Assembly: GCA_964389025.1 (NCBI GenBank)
Contig: CAYMCQ010000133.1
Coordinates: 1-5,314, forward strand
Length of the DNA stretch: 5,314 nucleotides
Direction: 5' to 3'
From: CAYMCQ01 sp964389025
Lineage (GTDB): Bacteria; Verrucomicrobiota; Verrucomicrobiia; Limisphaerales; CAYMCQ01
Made by a program: the position numbers and the translations under genes. The notes beneath the pieces were generated by a model. That model had not been told where the DNA came from, searched no databases, and saw nothing but the letters and a program-made list of their open reading frames with translations. Numbering within the stretch: position 1 is the stretch's first letter; each line of letters begins with the position of its first letter. Shown here one piece after another: positions 1 through 5,314 of the stretch.

Positions 1-24
1 TTGAGCGGTTCACGCTATCTCAAG

Positions 25-43
25 CCTCCGGCTTTGCCGGAGG
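25..43. repeat. Short GC-rich palindrome (REP-like hairpin)
   Basis: Two perfect 8-bp arms, CCTCCGGC (25-32) and GCCGGAGG (36-43), are separated by a TTT loop. No T-run follows the stem (the next bases are tcgctgactgcttc), so it does not look like a standard intrinsic terminator. It lies upstream of the first gene. It may be a repetitive extragenic palindrome, or a 3'-end structure of a gene that lies before the window. The palindrome is seen directly; the repeat-family reading is inference. Confidence 0.55.
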
Positions 44-117
44 TCGCTGACTGCTTCTCTGTAGTTTTGGGTTTGGTGCTTGGAGATTTTTTGTGGCTTT
101 GTTAGCTTGTCGCCACG

Positions 118-891
118 ATGAATTTTCTTGCGAAAATGTTCGTGGGTGAATGGCTGCAAGGCTTGGGTCGCATTGCGTCGCTCGGCAGGGAGGCAGTCAG
201 TTCGTTATTCACGTTCAAAGTTTCGCCGCGCGATCTGGTTTACCAAATTTATTTCATTGGTGTGAAATCCCAGTCGGTTGTGCTCGTCACAGGCGCGTTC
301 ACGGGAATGGTTCTGGCGGCGCAGACGTATTACCAATTTCACAAAGTCAAAATGGACACGGCCACGCTCGCTGTCGTCGGCGTTTCGATGTGCAGCGAGC
401 TTGGGCCGGTGCTGACGGCGTTGATGGTCGCGGGGCGGGTGGGCGCTGCCATTGCGGCTGAAATCGGCACGATGCGTGTGACAGAGCAAGTGGACGCTCT
501 GCGAACCCTTGCTACGCATCCGGTGGATTATCTCGTTGTGCCAAGATTGCTTGCGTTGATCATCGCGCTCCCGTTGCTGACTGCGGAAGCGATCACGCTC
601 GGCATTGGCGCGGCCTACGTTGTGGGCGTTGAATATCTCGGCATTGATCCGACGTATTCGTGGACGAACATGGTGAAATACACGAATGTCCAGGACGTGT
701 TCGTGGGCGTGATCAAAGCGCTCATCTACGGCGGGATCATCGCATTGGTCGGTTGTTACAAAGGAATGACGTGCGGCGAAGGCGCGGAAGGTGTGGGCCG
801 CGCGACGACGGAAGCAGTCGTTTATTCTTCGATTGCGATTTTGATCTGCAACTTTTTCCTGACGCTGACGTTGAGCAACCTGCTTTACTGA
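118..891 (+). CDS. mlaE: MlaE-family ABC transporter permease (lipid transport)
   Basis: This is the inner-membrane permease of an Mla-type phospholipid transporter. In the known family, two copies form the core of the complex, with MlaF below and an MlaD ring above. The family signature is clear: ELGPVLTALMVAGR (residues 94-107), AEIGTM (114-119), EQVDAL (123-128) and HPVDYLVVPR (134-143). A glycine-rich GVGRATTEAVV block lies near 225-235. Hydrophobic segments lie at roughly 52-72, 83-112, 144-172, 196-222 and 234-256. The length of 257 residues is normal for the family. The start is bounded by an in-frame TAG at 103-105 with no start codon between it and the ATG at 118; no Shine-Dalgarno sequence is visible. 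The stop codon directly abuts the next ATG. Family assignment is very secure; transport direction and exact lipid are not shown by the sequence. Confidence 0.95.
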   Translation: MNFLAKMFVGEWLQGLGRIASLGREAVSSLFTFKVSPRDLVYQIYFIGVKSQSVVLVTGAFTGMVLAAQTYYQFHKVKMDTATLAVVGVSMCSELGPVLTALMVAGRVGAAIAAEIGTMRVTEQVDALRTLATHPVDYLVVPRLLALIIALPLLTAEAITLGIGAAYVVGVEYLGIDPTYSWTNMVKYTNVQDVFVGVIKALIYGGIIALVGCYKGMTCGEGAEGVGRATTEAVVYSSIAILICNFFLTLTLSNLLY

Positions 892-1638
892 ATGATCGAA
901 GTTCGAGAATTGAAAAAAAGTTTCGGTTCGCAGCGCGTGCTTGACGGCGTGAATTTGCGTATTGAAAAAGGGGAATCGGTCGTCGTCATCGGGCGAAGCG
1001 GCGGTGGCAAAAGCGTTTTGTTGAAACACATCATCGGTTTGAACATGCCTGACGCCGGAGAAGTTTTGATCGAAGGAAAAAACATCCGGGGCATGAACGA
1101 ACGCGAGCTGCTGGGCGTGCGCAGCAAGTTCGGAATGTTGTTTCAAGGCGCGGCGTTGTTCGATTCGATGAACGTGGCGGAAAACGTCGGGTTTGCGTTT
1201 CGTCACAGACGAGGGATGTCGCAGGCGGAAATCGCAAAAAAAGTTTCCGAAGCGCTGGAGATGGTGGACCTGCCGGGCACGGAAAACAAAAAACCGTCCG
1301 AGCTTTCCGGCGGCATGAAAAAACGCGTCGGGCTGGCGCGCGCGATTGTTTACCAGCCGGAGATTGTGCTTTATGACGAGCCGACCACGGGGCTGGATCC
1401 GATTGTGGCGGACAGCATAGACAAATTGATCGTGCGCGTGCGCGACCGGCTCAATGTCACGACGGTCGCCGTGACGCACGACATGCGAAGCGCGAAGACC
1501 ATCGGCCACCGCATTTTGATGCTGCACGACAAAAAGATTTACGCGGAGGGGACGCCGGATGAAATTTTTAATTCGACAGACCCGGTTGTCCAACGTTTCA
1601 TCAATGGAATTTCAGACCCGAAGGAACATTACTTTTAA
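892..1638 (+). CDS. mlaF: MlaF-family ABC transporter ATP-binding protein
   Basis: This is the cytoplasmic ATPase that drives the Mla lipid transporter with the adjacent permease. All nucleotide-binding motifs are intact: Walker A GRSGGGKS (34-41), Q-loop glutamine Q85 in GMLFQGAALFDSMNV, ABC signature LSGGM (138-142), Walker B ending in D162 with catalytic E163 in YDEPTTGLDP, and switch histidine H196 in TVAVTHDM. The FQGAALFDSMNV stretch and the C-terminal tail with PVVQRFINGI (231-240) are typical of MlaF rather than of general ABC ATPases. The length of 248 residues is close to other members. The ATG begins on the base after the mlaE stop codon and has no Shine-Dalgarno sequence, so translation is probably coupled to the upstream gene. 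The small STAS-domain regulator MlaB, which binds MlaF in E. coli, is not encoded here. Confidence 0.95.
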   Translation: MIEVRELKKSFGSQRVLDGVNLRIEKGESVVVIGRSGGGKSVLLKHIIGLNMPDAGEVLIEGKNIRGMNERELLGVRSKFGMLFQGAALFDSMNVAENVGFAFRHRRGMSQAEIAKKVSEALEMVDLPGTENKKPSELSGGMKKRVGLARAIVYQPEIVLYDEPTTGLDPIVADSIDKLIVRVRDRLNVTTVAVTHDMRSAKTIGHRILMLHDKKIYAEGTPDEIFNSTDPVVQRFINGISDPKEHYF

Positions 1639-2637
1639 ATGAGCCAGGCTCGTCACGAACTGAAAGTCGGCATTTTTGTCGTCACCGGACTGGTGTTGAT
1701 TGCGCTTTTGATGCTGCAATTCAGCAAGGGCACGACTTCTTTCCGCAAAAGTTACGAGCTTCGGCTCAAGTCCTCGAACATCGGCGGGTTGCGCGTGCGC
1801 TCGGCAGTCCTCGCCTCCGGTGTGACGGTGGGGAACGTTTCCGACATTAAACTTTCCGAGGACGCAAAGACGGTCACGGTCGTTCTGCGGATTTTCAGCA
1901 ACTTCAAGATTCACGGCGACGCGCGGTTCGTGATCGAGCAATCCGGATTTCTTGGCGATCAATATATTTCGATCATCCCCACGGAAAACAAATTGCCCGT
2001 GCTCGAGCCGCTTTCGGAGGTCAATGCAGAAGAGCCATTCAACTTGCAGGAAGCCGCCCGCAACGCGGCTGGTTTTCTTCAACGCGCCGATGAATCCGTC
2101 AAAAAAATCAACGGGATGATCGAGGAATTCGGCAAGCACGTCCTGAATGAACAGACGATGACAAACCTGTCTGCCACCATCGGAAATTTTCACCGCGTTT
2201 CCGAGCAGGCGCTCGCCACGGTGGACAGCATCACCGCTCTGGTGCAGACCAATTCGCCGGTCATTTCGCAATCTCTGAGCAACATTTCCGATTTCTCGGT
2301 AAAACTTGCCGGTGCAGGCGATTCCATCCAGCAACTGATCGAGACCAACCGCGTCGAAATTTCCGCCGCCATCAAGAACGTTGAAACCGCCACGACCACG
2401 CTGACGAACTTGCTCAACGACGTGCAGGCCGGAAAAGGTCTGGCCGGAACCGTGCTCAAGAACGAGCAAGTCGCCGCGAACTTCGAGCAAATCGTTCAAA
2501 ATCTTTCCATCACCACCAGCAATCTAAACCGCCTTGGCCTTTGGAGAATCCTTTGGAAGTCACGCGAGCCGAGACCGGAGATGACAAACCAATCGCCATC
2601 CCGCATTCTGCACGCTCCAAAGGGCGTGTCCCAATAA
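1639..2637 (+). CDS. mlaD: MCE-domain lipid-binding protein (MlaD family)
   Basis: This is the membrane-anchored periplasmic subunit of the Mla transporter; MCE domains form hexameric rings that hold or conduct lipid. Residues 11-27 form one N-terminal transmembrane helix (GIFVVTGLVLIALLMLQF). The MCE domain follows at about 38-115, with the family features SSNIGGLRVRSAVLASGVTVG (start near 45) and QSGFLGDQYISIIP. The C-terminal half (about 130-290) is predicted helical, rich in Ser, Thr, Asn and Gln, and contains AGKGLAGTVLKNEQ (264-277), a motif common in longer MCE proteins. A basic, Pro-rich tail follows LWRILWKSREPRP. At 332 residues it is much longer than E. coli MlaD (about 183) and nearer to the extended MlaD/TtgC/chloroplast TGD2-like forms. 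AAGGAA at 1621-1626 is a possible but distant (12 nt) ribosome-binding site; the ATG abuts the mlaF stop codon. Confidence 0.92.
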   Translation: MSQARHELKVGIFVVTGLVLIALLMLQFSKGTTSFRKSYELRLKSSNIGGLRVRSAVLASGVTVGNVSDIKLSEDAKTVTVVLRIFSNFKIHGDARFVIEQSGFLGDQYISIIPTENKLPVLEPLSEVNAEEPFNLQEAARNAAGFLQRADESVKKINGMIEEFGKHVLNEQTMTNLSATIGNFHRVSEQALATVDSITALVQTNSPVISQSLSNISDFSVKLAGAGDSIQQLIETNRVEISAAIKNVETATTTLTNLLNDVQAGKGLAGTVLKNEQVAANFEQIVQNLSITTSNLNRLGLWRILWKSREPRPEMTNQSPSRILHAPKGVSQ

Positions 2638-2640
2638 ACT

Positions 2641-3648
2641 ATGACTCTCTGGGCAATCCGAATATTGTTTCTCGCTCTTTGCATGGCTGCAGGTTATGCC
2701 ATCAGCGTCCTACAACCTGAAATCGTCACCGCACCGGTTTGGGGAGTTTTAATGGGTTTCGGTTTCGGCGGCTTTCTTATCGCCATTGATGAAATGCTGA
2801 AGGGTTTTTCGCTTCGAGCTTTTTCGGCGATCACCTTCGGCCTTTTGCTCGGAACAATCATCGCCCTGCTCGTAGATCGCTCGGGACTGTTCGACAAAGT
2901 GGACAACGACACCCGCCAGCTTGTGCGGCTCTGCCTGTTCGTAGCGTTCGGTTACATCGGCATGGTCCTCGCGATGCGCAGCAACAATGAGGACTTCGCG
3001 CTCGTCATCCCTTACGTCCGGTTCACGCGGCAGAACACGCCGGAAAACATTCTTCTGCTCGACACCAGCGTCATCATTGACGGGCGCATCGCGGATTTGA
3101 TCGAAGGAAATTTCCTCGAAGGTCTCATCGTCGTGCCGAAATTTGTTTTGAAGGAACTCCAGTTCGTCGCCGATTCTCACGATCCCATCCGCCGTGCGCG
3201 CGGTCGGCGCGGGCTTGAAATGCTCAACCGCATCCAGCGCAACACGAAAAATGAAGTCAAAATCCACGACGGCGATTTTCCAGACGAGCCGGACACCGAT
3301 TCGAAATTGATCCGGCTCGCGCGCAACTTGAATGCAAAACTTTACACGAACGACTACAACCTCGGCAAAATCGCCGAGCTGCAAAAAGTCCAATACATGA
3401 ACCTTCACGAGTTGTCCAAGTCGTTGCGCGTGATTCTTTTGCCCGGAGAAATTCTCAACCTGCGGATCGTTCGCGAAGGCAAAGACAAAGGGCAGGGGGT
3501 CGGCTACCTGCCCGACGGCACGATGGTCGTCGTGAACCACGGCCAGCCGCTCGTCGGCCAGCAAGTCGAAGTGCAAGTGCAAAGCTTGCTGCAAACTGGC
3601 GCGGGAGTTATCGTCTTTGCGGACACGAAACAGCCGGTGGCGGCGTAA
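2641..3648 (+). CDS. Membrane-anchored PIN-TRAM domain protein (YacL-like)
   Basis: This is a probable membrane-bound nuclease or RNA-binding protein. Four hydrophobic helices lie at about 4-23, 31-50, 59-79 and 94-112. A PIN domain follows at about 136-255 with the acidic residues expected for metal binding: D141 in LLLDTSVIIDGRI, E172 in VLKELQ, D220 in DTDSKLI and D238 in LYTNDYN. A TRAM domain, a beta-barrel that binds RNA, covers about 265-328 (LLPGEILNLRIVREGK to TGAGVIVFAD). This domain order matches Bacillus subtilis YacL and its relatives in many phyla, whose RNA or DNA target is not well established. The catalytic acids are all present, so activity is plausible but unproven. It starts 3 nt after mlaD with no good Shine-Dalgarno sequence. 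It is not a toxin of a VapBC pair: it is too long, has membrane helices, and has no antitoxin gene beside it. Confidence 0.9.
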   Translation: MTLWAIRILFLALCMAAGYAISVLQPEIVTAPVWGVLMGFGFGGFLIAIDEMLKGFSLRAFSAITFGLLLGTIIALLVDRSGLFDKVDNDTRQLVRLCLFVAFGYIGMVLAMRSNNEDFALVIPYVRFTRQNTPENILLLDTSVIIDGRIADLIEGNFLEGLIVVPKFVLKELQFVADSHDPIRRARGRRGLEMLNRIQRNTKNEVKIHDGDFPDEPDTDSKLIRLARNLNAKLYTNDYNLGKIAELQKVQYMNLHELSKSLRVILLPGEILNLRIVREGKDKGQGVGYLPDGTMVVVNHGQPLVGQQVEVQVQSLLQTGAGVIVFADTKQPVAA

Positions 3649-3654
3649 TTTTGT

Positions 3655-3879
3655 ATGAATCTTGTAACTGTGTATCACGGATTCGATTTGACGAACGCCC
3701 AGATGGTTCGCGCACGGCTTGAGGCCGCTGATTTTCACCCGTTCATCGCCGATGAATTCAGTTCGCTTGAAATGGGAGGCATTTCGTTAAGCAAACAGGG
3801 CGTTCGAGTGCAAGTTCCGGAGGACGAAGCCGAAGCTGTGAGAGAATTGCTCGCTTCGACTGACTCAACCGCGGAATGA
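3655..3879 (+). CDS. DUF2007 family small protein (putative signal-transducing protein)
   Basis: A 74-residue soluble protein resembling the DUF2007 family, which Pfam labels a putative signal-transducing protein; its true role is unknown to me. The pattern fits: an N-terminal strand (LVTVYHGF), a helix that begins DLTNAQMVRARLEAADF (11-27), a middle with hydrophobic and Gly residues (MGGISLSKQGVRVQVP) and a closing acidic helix EDEAEAVRELL (56-66). This resembles a small ferredoxin-like fold of the kind found in PII- and ACT-like domains. There is no signal peptide and no membrane segment. The ATG lies 6 nt after the PIN-TRAM stop codon with no Shine-Dalgarno sequence. The last codons overlap the next gene in an ATGA junction, so both are probably translated together. 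Small size keeps the family call below certainty. Confidence 0.82.
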   Translation: MNLVTVYHGFDLTNAQMVRARLEAADFHPFIADEFSSLEMGGISLSKQGVRVQVPEDEAEAVRELLASTDSTAE

Positions 3880-5246
3880 AATCTTCCTGGCTCAAGCAGC
3901 TTCCGAAGCTGGTTCCTCGCGGCGAAATTGTCTTCCACGAAAAAATCCGGCGCGAACATTCCGGCGACAAGTGGTTCGCCTCGCATTTGCCTGACGCGGT
4001 TGCGTTGCCACGAACAACTGAATCGGTCGCCAAAATCCTTCGCTTTGCCAATCAGCATCGCATTCCTGTGACGCCGCGCGGCGCGGGCTACGGCTACGTC
4101 GGCGGCTGCGTGCCGGTTCGCGGCGGCATCGCGTTGTCGCTCGCGCGAATGAATCGCATCAAGGAAATCAACACGGATGATTTTGTCGCCATCGTCCAGA
4201 CCGGCGTGAAAACGCAAACGCTTCAAGAAGCCGTCGAGCAGAAAAAAATGTTTTATCCGCCTGACCCCGCAAGCCGCGCGGACAGTTTCATCGGCGGCAA
4301 CATTGCCACTAATGCCGGTGGGCCGCGCTGCTTGAAATACGGAGTCACGCGGGAATACATCATCGGCCTCGAAGTTGTCCTGGCCGACGGAACAATCGTG
4401 AAACTTGGCAGCCGCACGCACAAAAACAAAACCGGCTTCGACCTCGTGAAACTTTTCATAGGCTCGGAAGGAATGCTGGGTGTCGTCACCGAGGCGACGC
4501 TCAAGCTGCTTCCGCTGCCGCCGTATCGCGCCTGTCTGAGTGTTGGTTTCAATTCGATGCGAAATGCCGCGCGAACAATCCGCGAGATTTTCCGGGCAGG
4601 GTTTTTGCCCAGCGCCGTTGAAGTCGCCGACGCTTTCACGCTGGCCGCAGTTTATCAACGCACCAAGAGCGATATCTTCGTTGGTTGCCGCGCGCATTTG
4701 ATTGTTGAGTTGGACGGCCAGCCAAAATCCGTGCAGGGCGAAAGCTCACAACTGGAAAAAATCTGCCGCGCGCAAAAGCCATTGTGGATTGAGCGCGGCT
4801 TCGGCAGGGCGGAGTGCGAAAAAATCTGGAAACTGCGCCGCGAGTTTTCCTATTCGCTGCGCGACACCGGGCTTACGAAATTGAATCAGGACATCACCGT
4901 GCCACGCGGTCGGCTTGAAGATTTGTTTGCGTTCGCTGCGCGGCTGCAAAAGAAACATGCTTTGCAGCTTGCCTGTTTCGGACACGCCGGCGATGGCAAC
5001 ATTCATTGCAACGTGATGGTGGATTTGACGCAACCAGAAGCGATGGGGCGTTCGAACGCGGCGCTGGACGAACTTTTCCGGCAGGTTTTGAAATGGGGCG
5101 GAGTCATCACCGGTGAACACGGAATCGGCCTTGCGAAAAAACCGTGGTGGCCGCTGGCTGCGTCGCCCGAAGTCATCGCGCTGCATCAGAGCATCAAACG
5201 CGCGCTTGATCCGAACGGGATTTTGAATCCCGGGAAGTTTCTCTAA
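3876..5246 (+). CDS. FAD-linked oxidase, GlcD/D-lactate dehydrogenase family
   Basis: This is a flavoprotein that probably oxidises a 2-hydroxy acid such as glycolate or D-lactate to the 2-keto acid. The FAD-binding PCMH domain spans about 37-215, with VTPRGAGYGYVGG (65-77), PPDPASRADSFIGGNIATNAGG (start 128) and GSEGMLGVVTEATLKLLPLP (196-215). The C-terminal FAD-oxidase domain carries the metal and substrate motifs CFGHAGDGNIHCNV (387-400; H390 and H397) and ITGEHGIG (431-438; E434), and ends in the usual NPGKF. The length of 456 residues is slightly below E. coli GlcD (499) but complete. Its ATG overlaps the stop codon of the DUF2007 gene by 4 nt (ATGA). No GlcE or GlcF subunit is present in the window, so electron acceptor and substrate cannot be told; D-lactate, glycolate and D-2-hydroxyglutarate are all possible. 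No glcD symbol is given for that reason. Confidence 0.93.
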   Translation: MKSSWLKQLPKLVPRGEIVFHEKIRREHSGDKWFASHLPDAVALPRTTESVAKILRFANQHRIPVTPRGAGYGYVGGCVPVRGGIALSLARMNRIKEINTDDFVAIVQTGVKTQTLQEAVEQKKMFYPPDPASRADSFIGGNIATNAGGPRCLKYGVTREYIIGLEVVLADGTIVKLGSRTHKNKTGFDLVKLFIGSEGMLGVVTEATLKLLPLPPYRACLSVGFNSMRNAARTIREIFRAGFLPSAVEVADAFTLAAVYQRTKSDIFVGCRAHLIVELDGQPKSVQGESSQLEKICRAQKPLWIERGFGRAECEKIWKLRREFSYSLRDTGLTKLNQDITVPRGRLEDLFAFAARLQKKHALQLACFGHAGDGNIHCNVMVDLTQPEAMGRSNAALDELFRQVLKWGGVITGEHGIGLAKKPWWPLAASPEVIALHQSIKRALDPNGILNPGKFL

Positions 5247-5255
5247 ACAATTCGG

Positions 5256-5278
5256 AGGGCGGAGTTCCACGACGCCCT
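5256..5278 (+). terminator. Weak intrinsic-terminator-like hairpin after the oxidase gene
   Basis: AGGGCG (5256-5261) can pair with CGCCCT (5273-5278), leaving an 11-nt loop. A run of six T (5286-5291) follows after a 7-nt gap. The gap is longer than in a standard intrinsic terminator, and this fold competes with the larger inverted repeat at 5260-5314. It sits 9 nt after the stop codon of the last gene, the expected place for transcript end. The fold is seen in the sequence; terminator function is uncertain. Confidence 0.35.
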
Positions 5279-5314
5279 AACTTGATTTTTTAGTCAGGGC
5301 GTCGTGGAACTCCG
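5260..5314. repeat. 19-bp perfect inverted repeat, BIME-like
   Basis: The arm at 5260-5278 (CGGAGTTCCACGACGCCCT) is the exact reverse complement of the arm at 5296-5314, with a 17-nt spacer. Inside the spacer ACT (5280-5282) can also pair with AGT (5292-5294) after one mismatch, leaving a loop of TGATTTTTT. The left arm overlaps a smaller internal palindrome (AGGGCG...CGCCCT), so the element reads like two REP units in opposite orientation. The T-run lies in the loop, not after the stem, so the large hairpin itself is not a classic terminator on the plus strand. The window ends exactly with the right arm, so the element may be longer. Confidence 0.8.

Larger units (their letters stand above)
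118..5246 (+). other. Putative six-gene operon
   Basis: All six genes lie on the plus strand. The gaps from stop codon to next start are 0, 0, 3 and 6 nt, followed by a 4-nt ATGA overlap. No terminator-like or promoter-like sequence fits in any gap. One transcript is therefore likely, although internal promoters inside coding sequence cannot be excluded. Only the first three genes form a known functional unit; the others may simply share transcription. Confidence 0.65.

Noticed and set aside
73..104. Possible sigma70 promoter before mlaE (TTGGTG with a -10 near 99-104)
   Set aside because: The -10 candidate TTGTTA matches the consensus too poorly. A promoter may exist in 44-117, but none can be supported.
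1..105. Plus-strand frame open from the window edge to TAG at 103-105, possibly the end of an upstream gene
   Set aside because: The 34 codons show no recognisable motif, and they contain the palindrome at 25-43. A short open run at a window edge is expected by chance.
205..1593. Long minus-strand open frame (462 codons) opposite mlaE and mlaF
   Set aside because: Its product is rich in Arg, His, Phe, Gln and Asp with no domain, as expected for the reverse frame of GC-rich genes. The plus strand holds two unmistakable transporter genes over the same bases.
1612..2499. Minus-strand open frame (295 codons) opposite mlaD
   Set aside because: No recognisable motif; it overlaps a well-supported MCE gene almost completely and is a codon-bias shadow.
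2641..3648. PIN domain read as a VapC-type toxin
   Set aside because: The protein has four membrane helices and a TRAM domain, is over twice the length of VapC, and has no antitoxin gene upstream.
2749..3738. Minus-strand open frame (329 codons) opposite the PIN-TRAM gene
   Set aside because: Low-complexity His/Asp/Phe/Arg-rich product with no domain, antisense to a gene with intact catalytic residues.
3735..4697. Minus-strand open frame (320 codons) opposite the oxidase gene
   Set aside because: Same shadow pattern; the plus-strand frame carries all FAD-domain motifs.

Overview
The window looks like a compact, ordinary stretch of chromosome from a Gram-negative (diderm) bacterium with moderately high GC. 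Gene content and style suggest Verrucomicrobiota, possibly the Pedosphaera/Limisphaera side: an outer-membrane lipid transport cassette in the order permease-ATPase-MCE protein, a membrane-anchored PIN-TRAM protein, a DUF2007 protein, few Shine-Dalgarno sequences, and palindromic GC-rich repeats between genes. This placement is an inference from style; no marker gene such as rRNA is present.

Layout: positions 1-117 are non-coding and hold a short GC-rich palindrome. Six genes then run on the plus strand with almost no space between them. Three encode an Mla-type ABC lipid transporter: mlaE-like permease (118-891), mlaF-like ATPase (892-1638) and mlaD-like MCE-domain substrate-binding protein (1639-2637). 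They are followed by a four-helix membrane protein with a PIN nuclease domain and a TRAM domain (2641-3648), a 74-residue DUF2007 protein (3655-3879) and a GlcD-type FAD-linked oxidase (3876-5246). The window ends in a 19-bp perfect inverted repeat (5260-5314) that reads like a pair of REP units facing each other.

How the genes work together: the first three should form one inner-membrane complex that moves phospholipids between the inner and outer membranes. MlaE forms the channel, MlaF powers it, and MlaD holds lipid on the periplasmic side. The usual partners MlaB, MlaC and MlaA are not in the window. The last three genes have no obvious biochemical link to lipid transport. The junctions (0, 0, 3, 6 and -4 nt) suggest one transcript with translational coupling, so this may be a co-transcribed but functionally mixed operon.

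I found no new defence, mobile or biosynthetic system. The points most worth a second look are the terminal paired repeat, the close linkage of a membrane PIN-TRAM protein to the Mla genes, the near absence of Shine-Dalgarno sequences, and the GlcD protein without its GlcE and GlcF partners.
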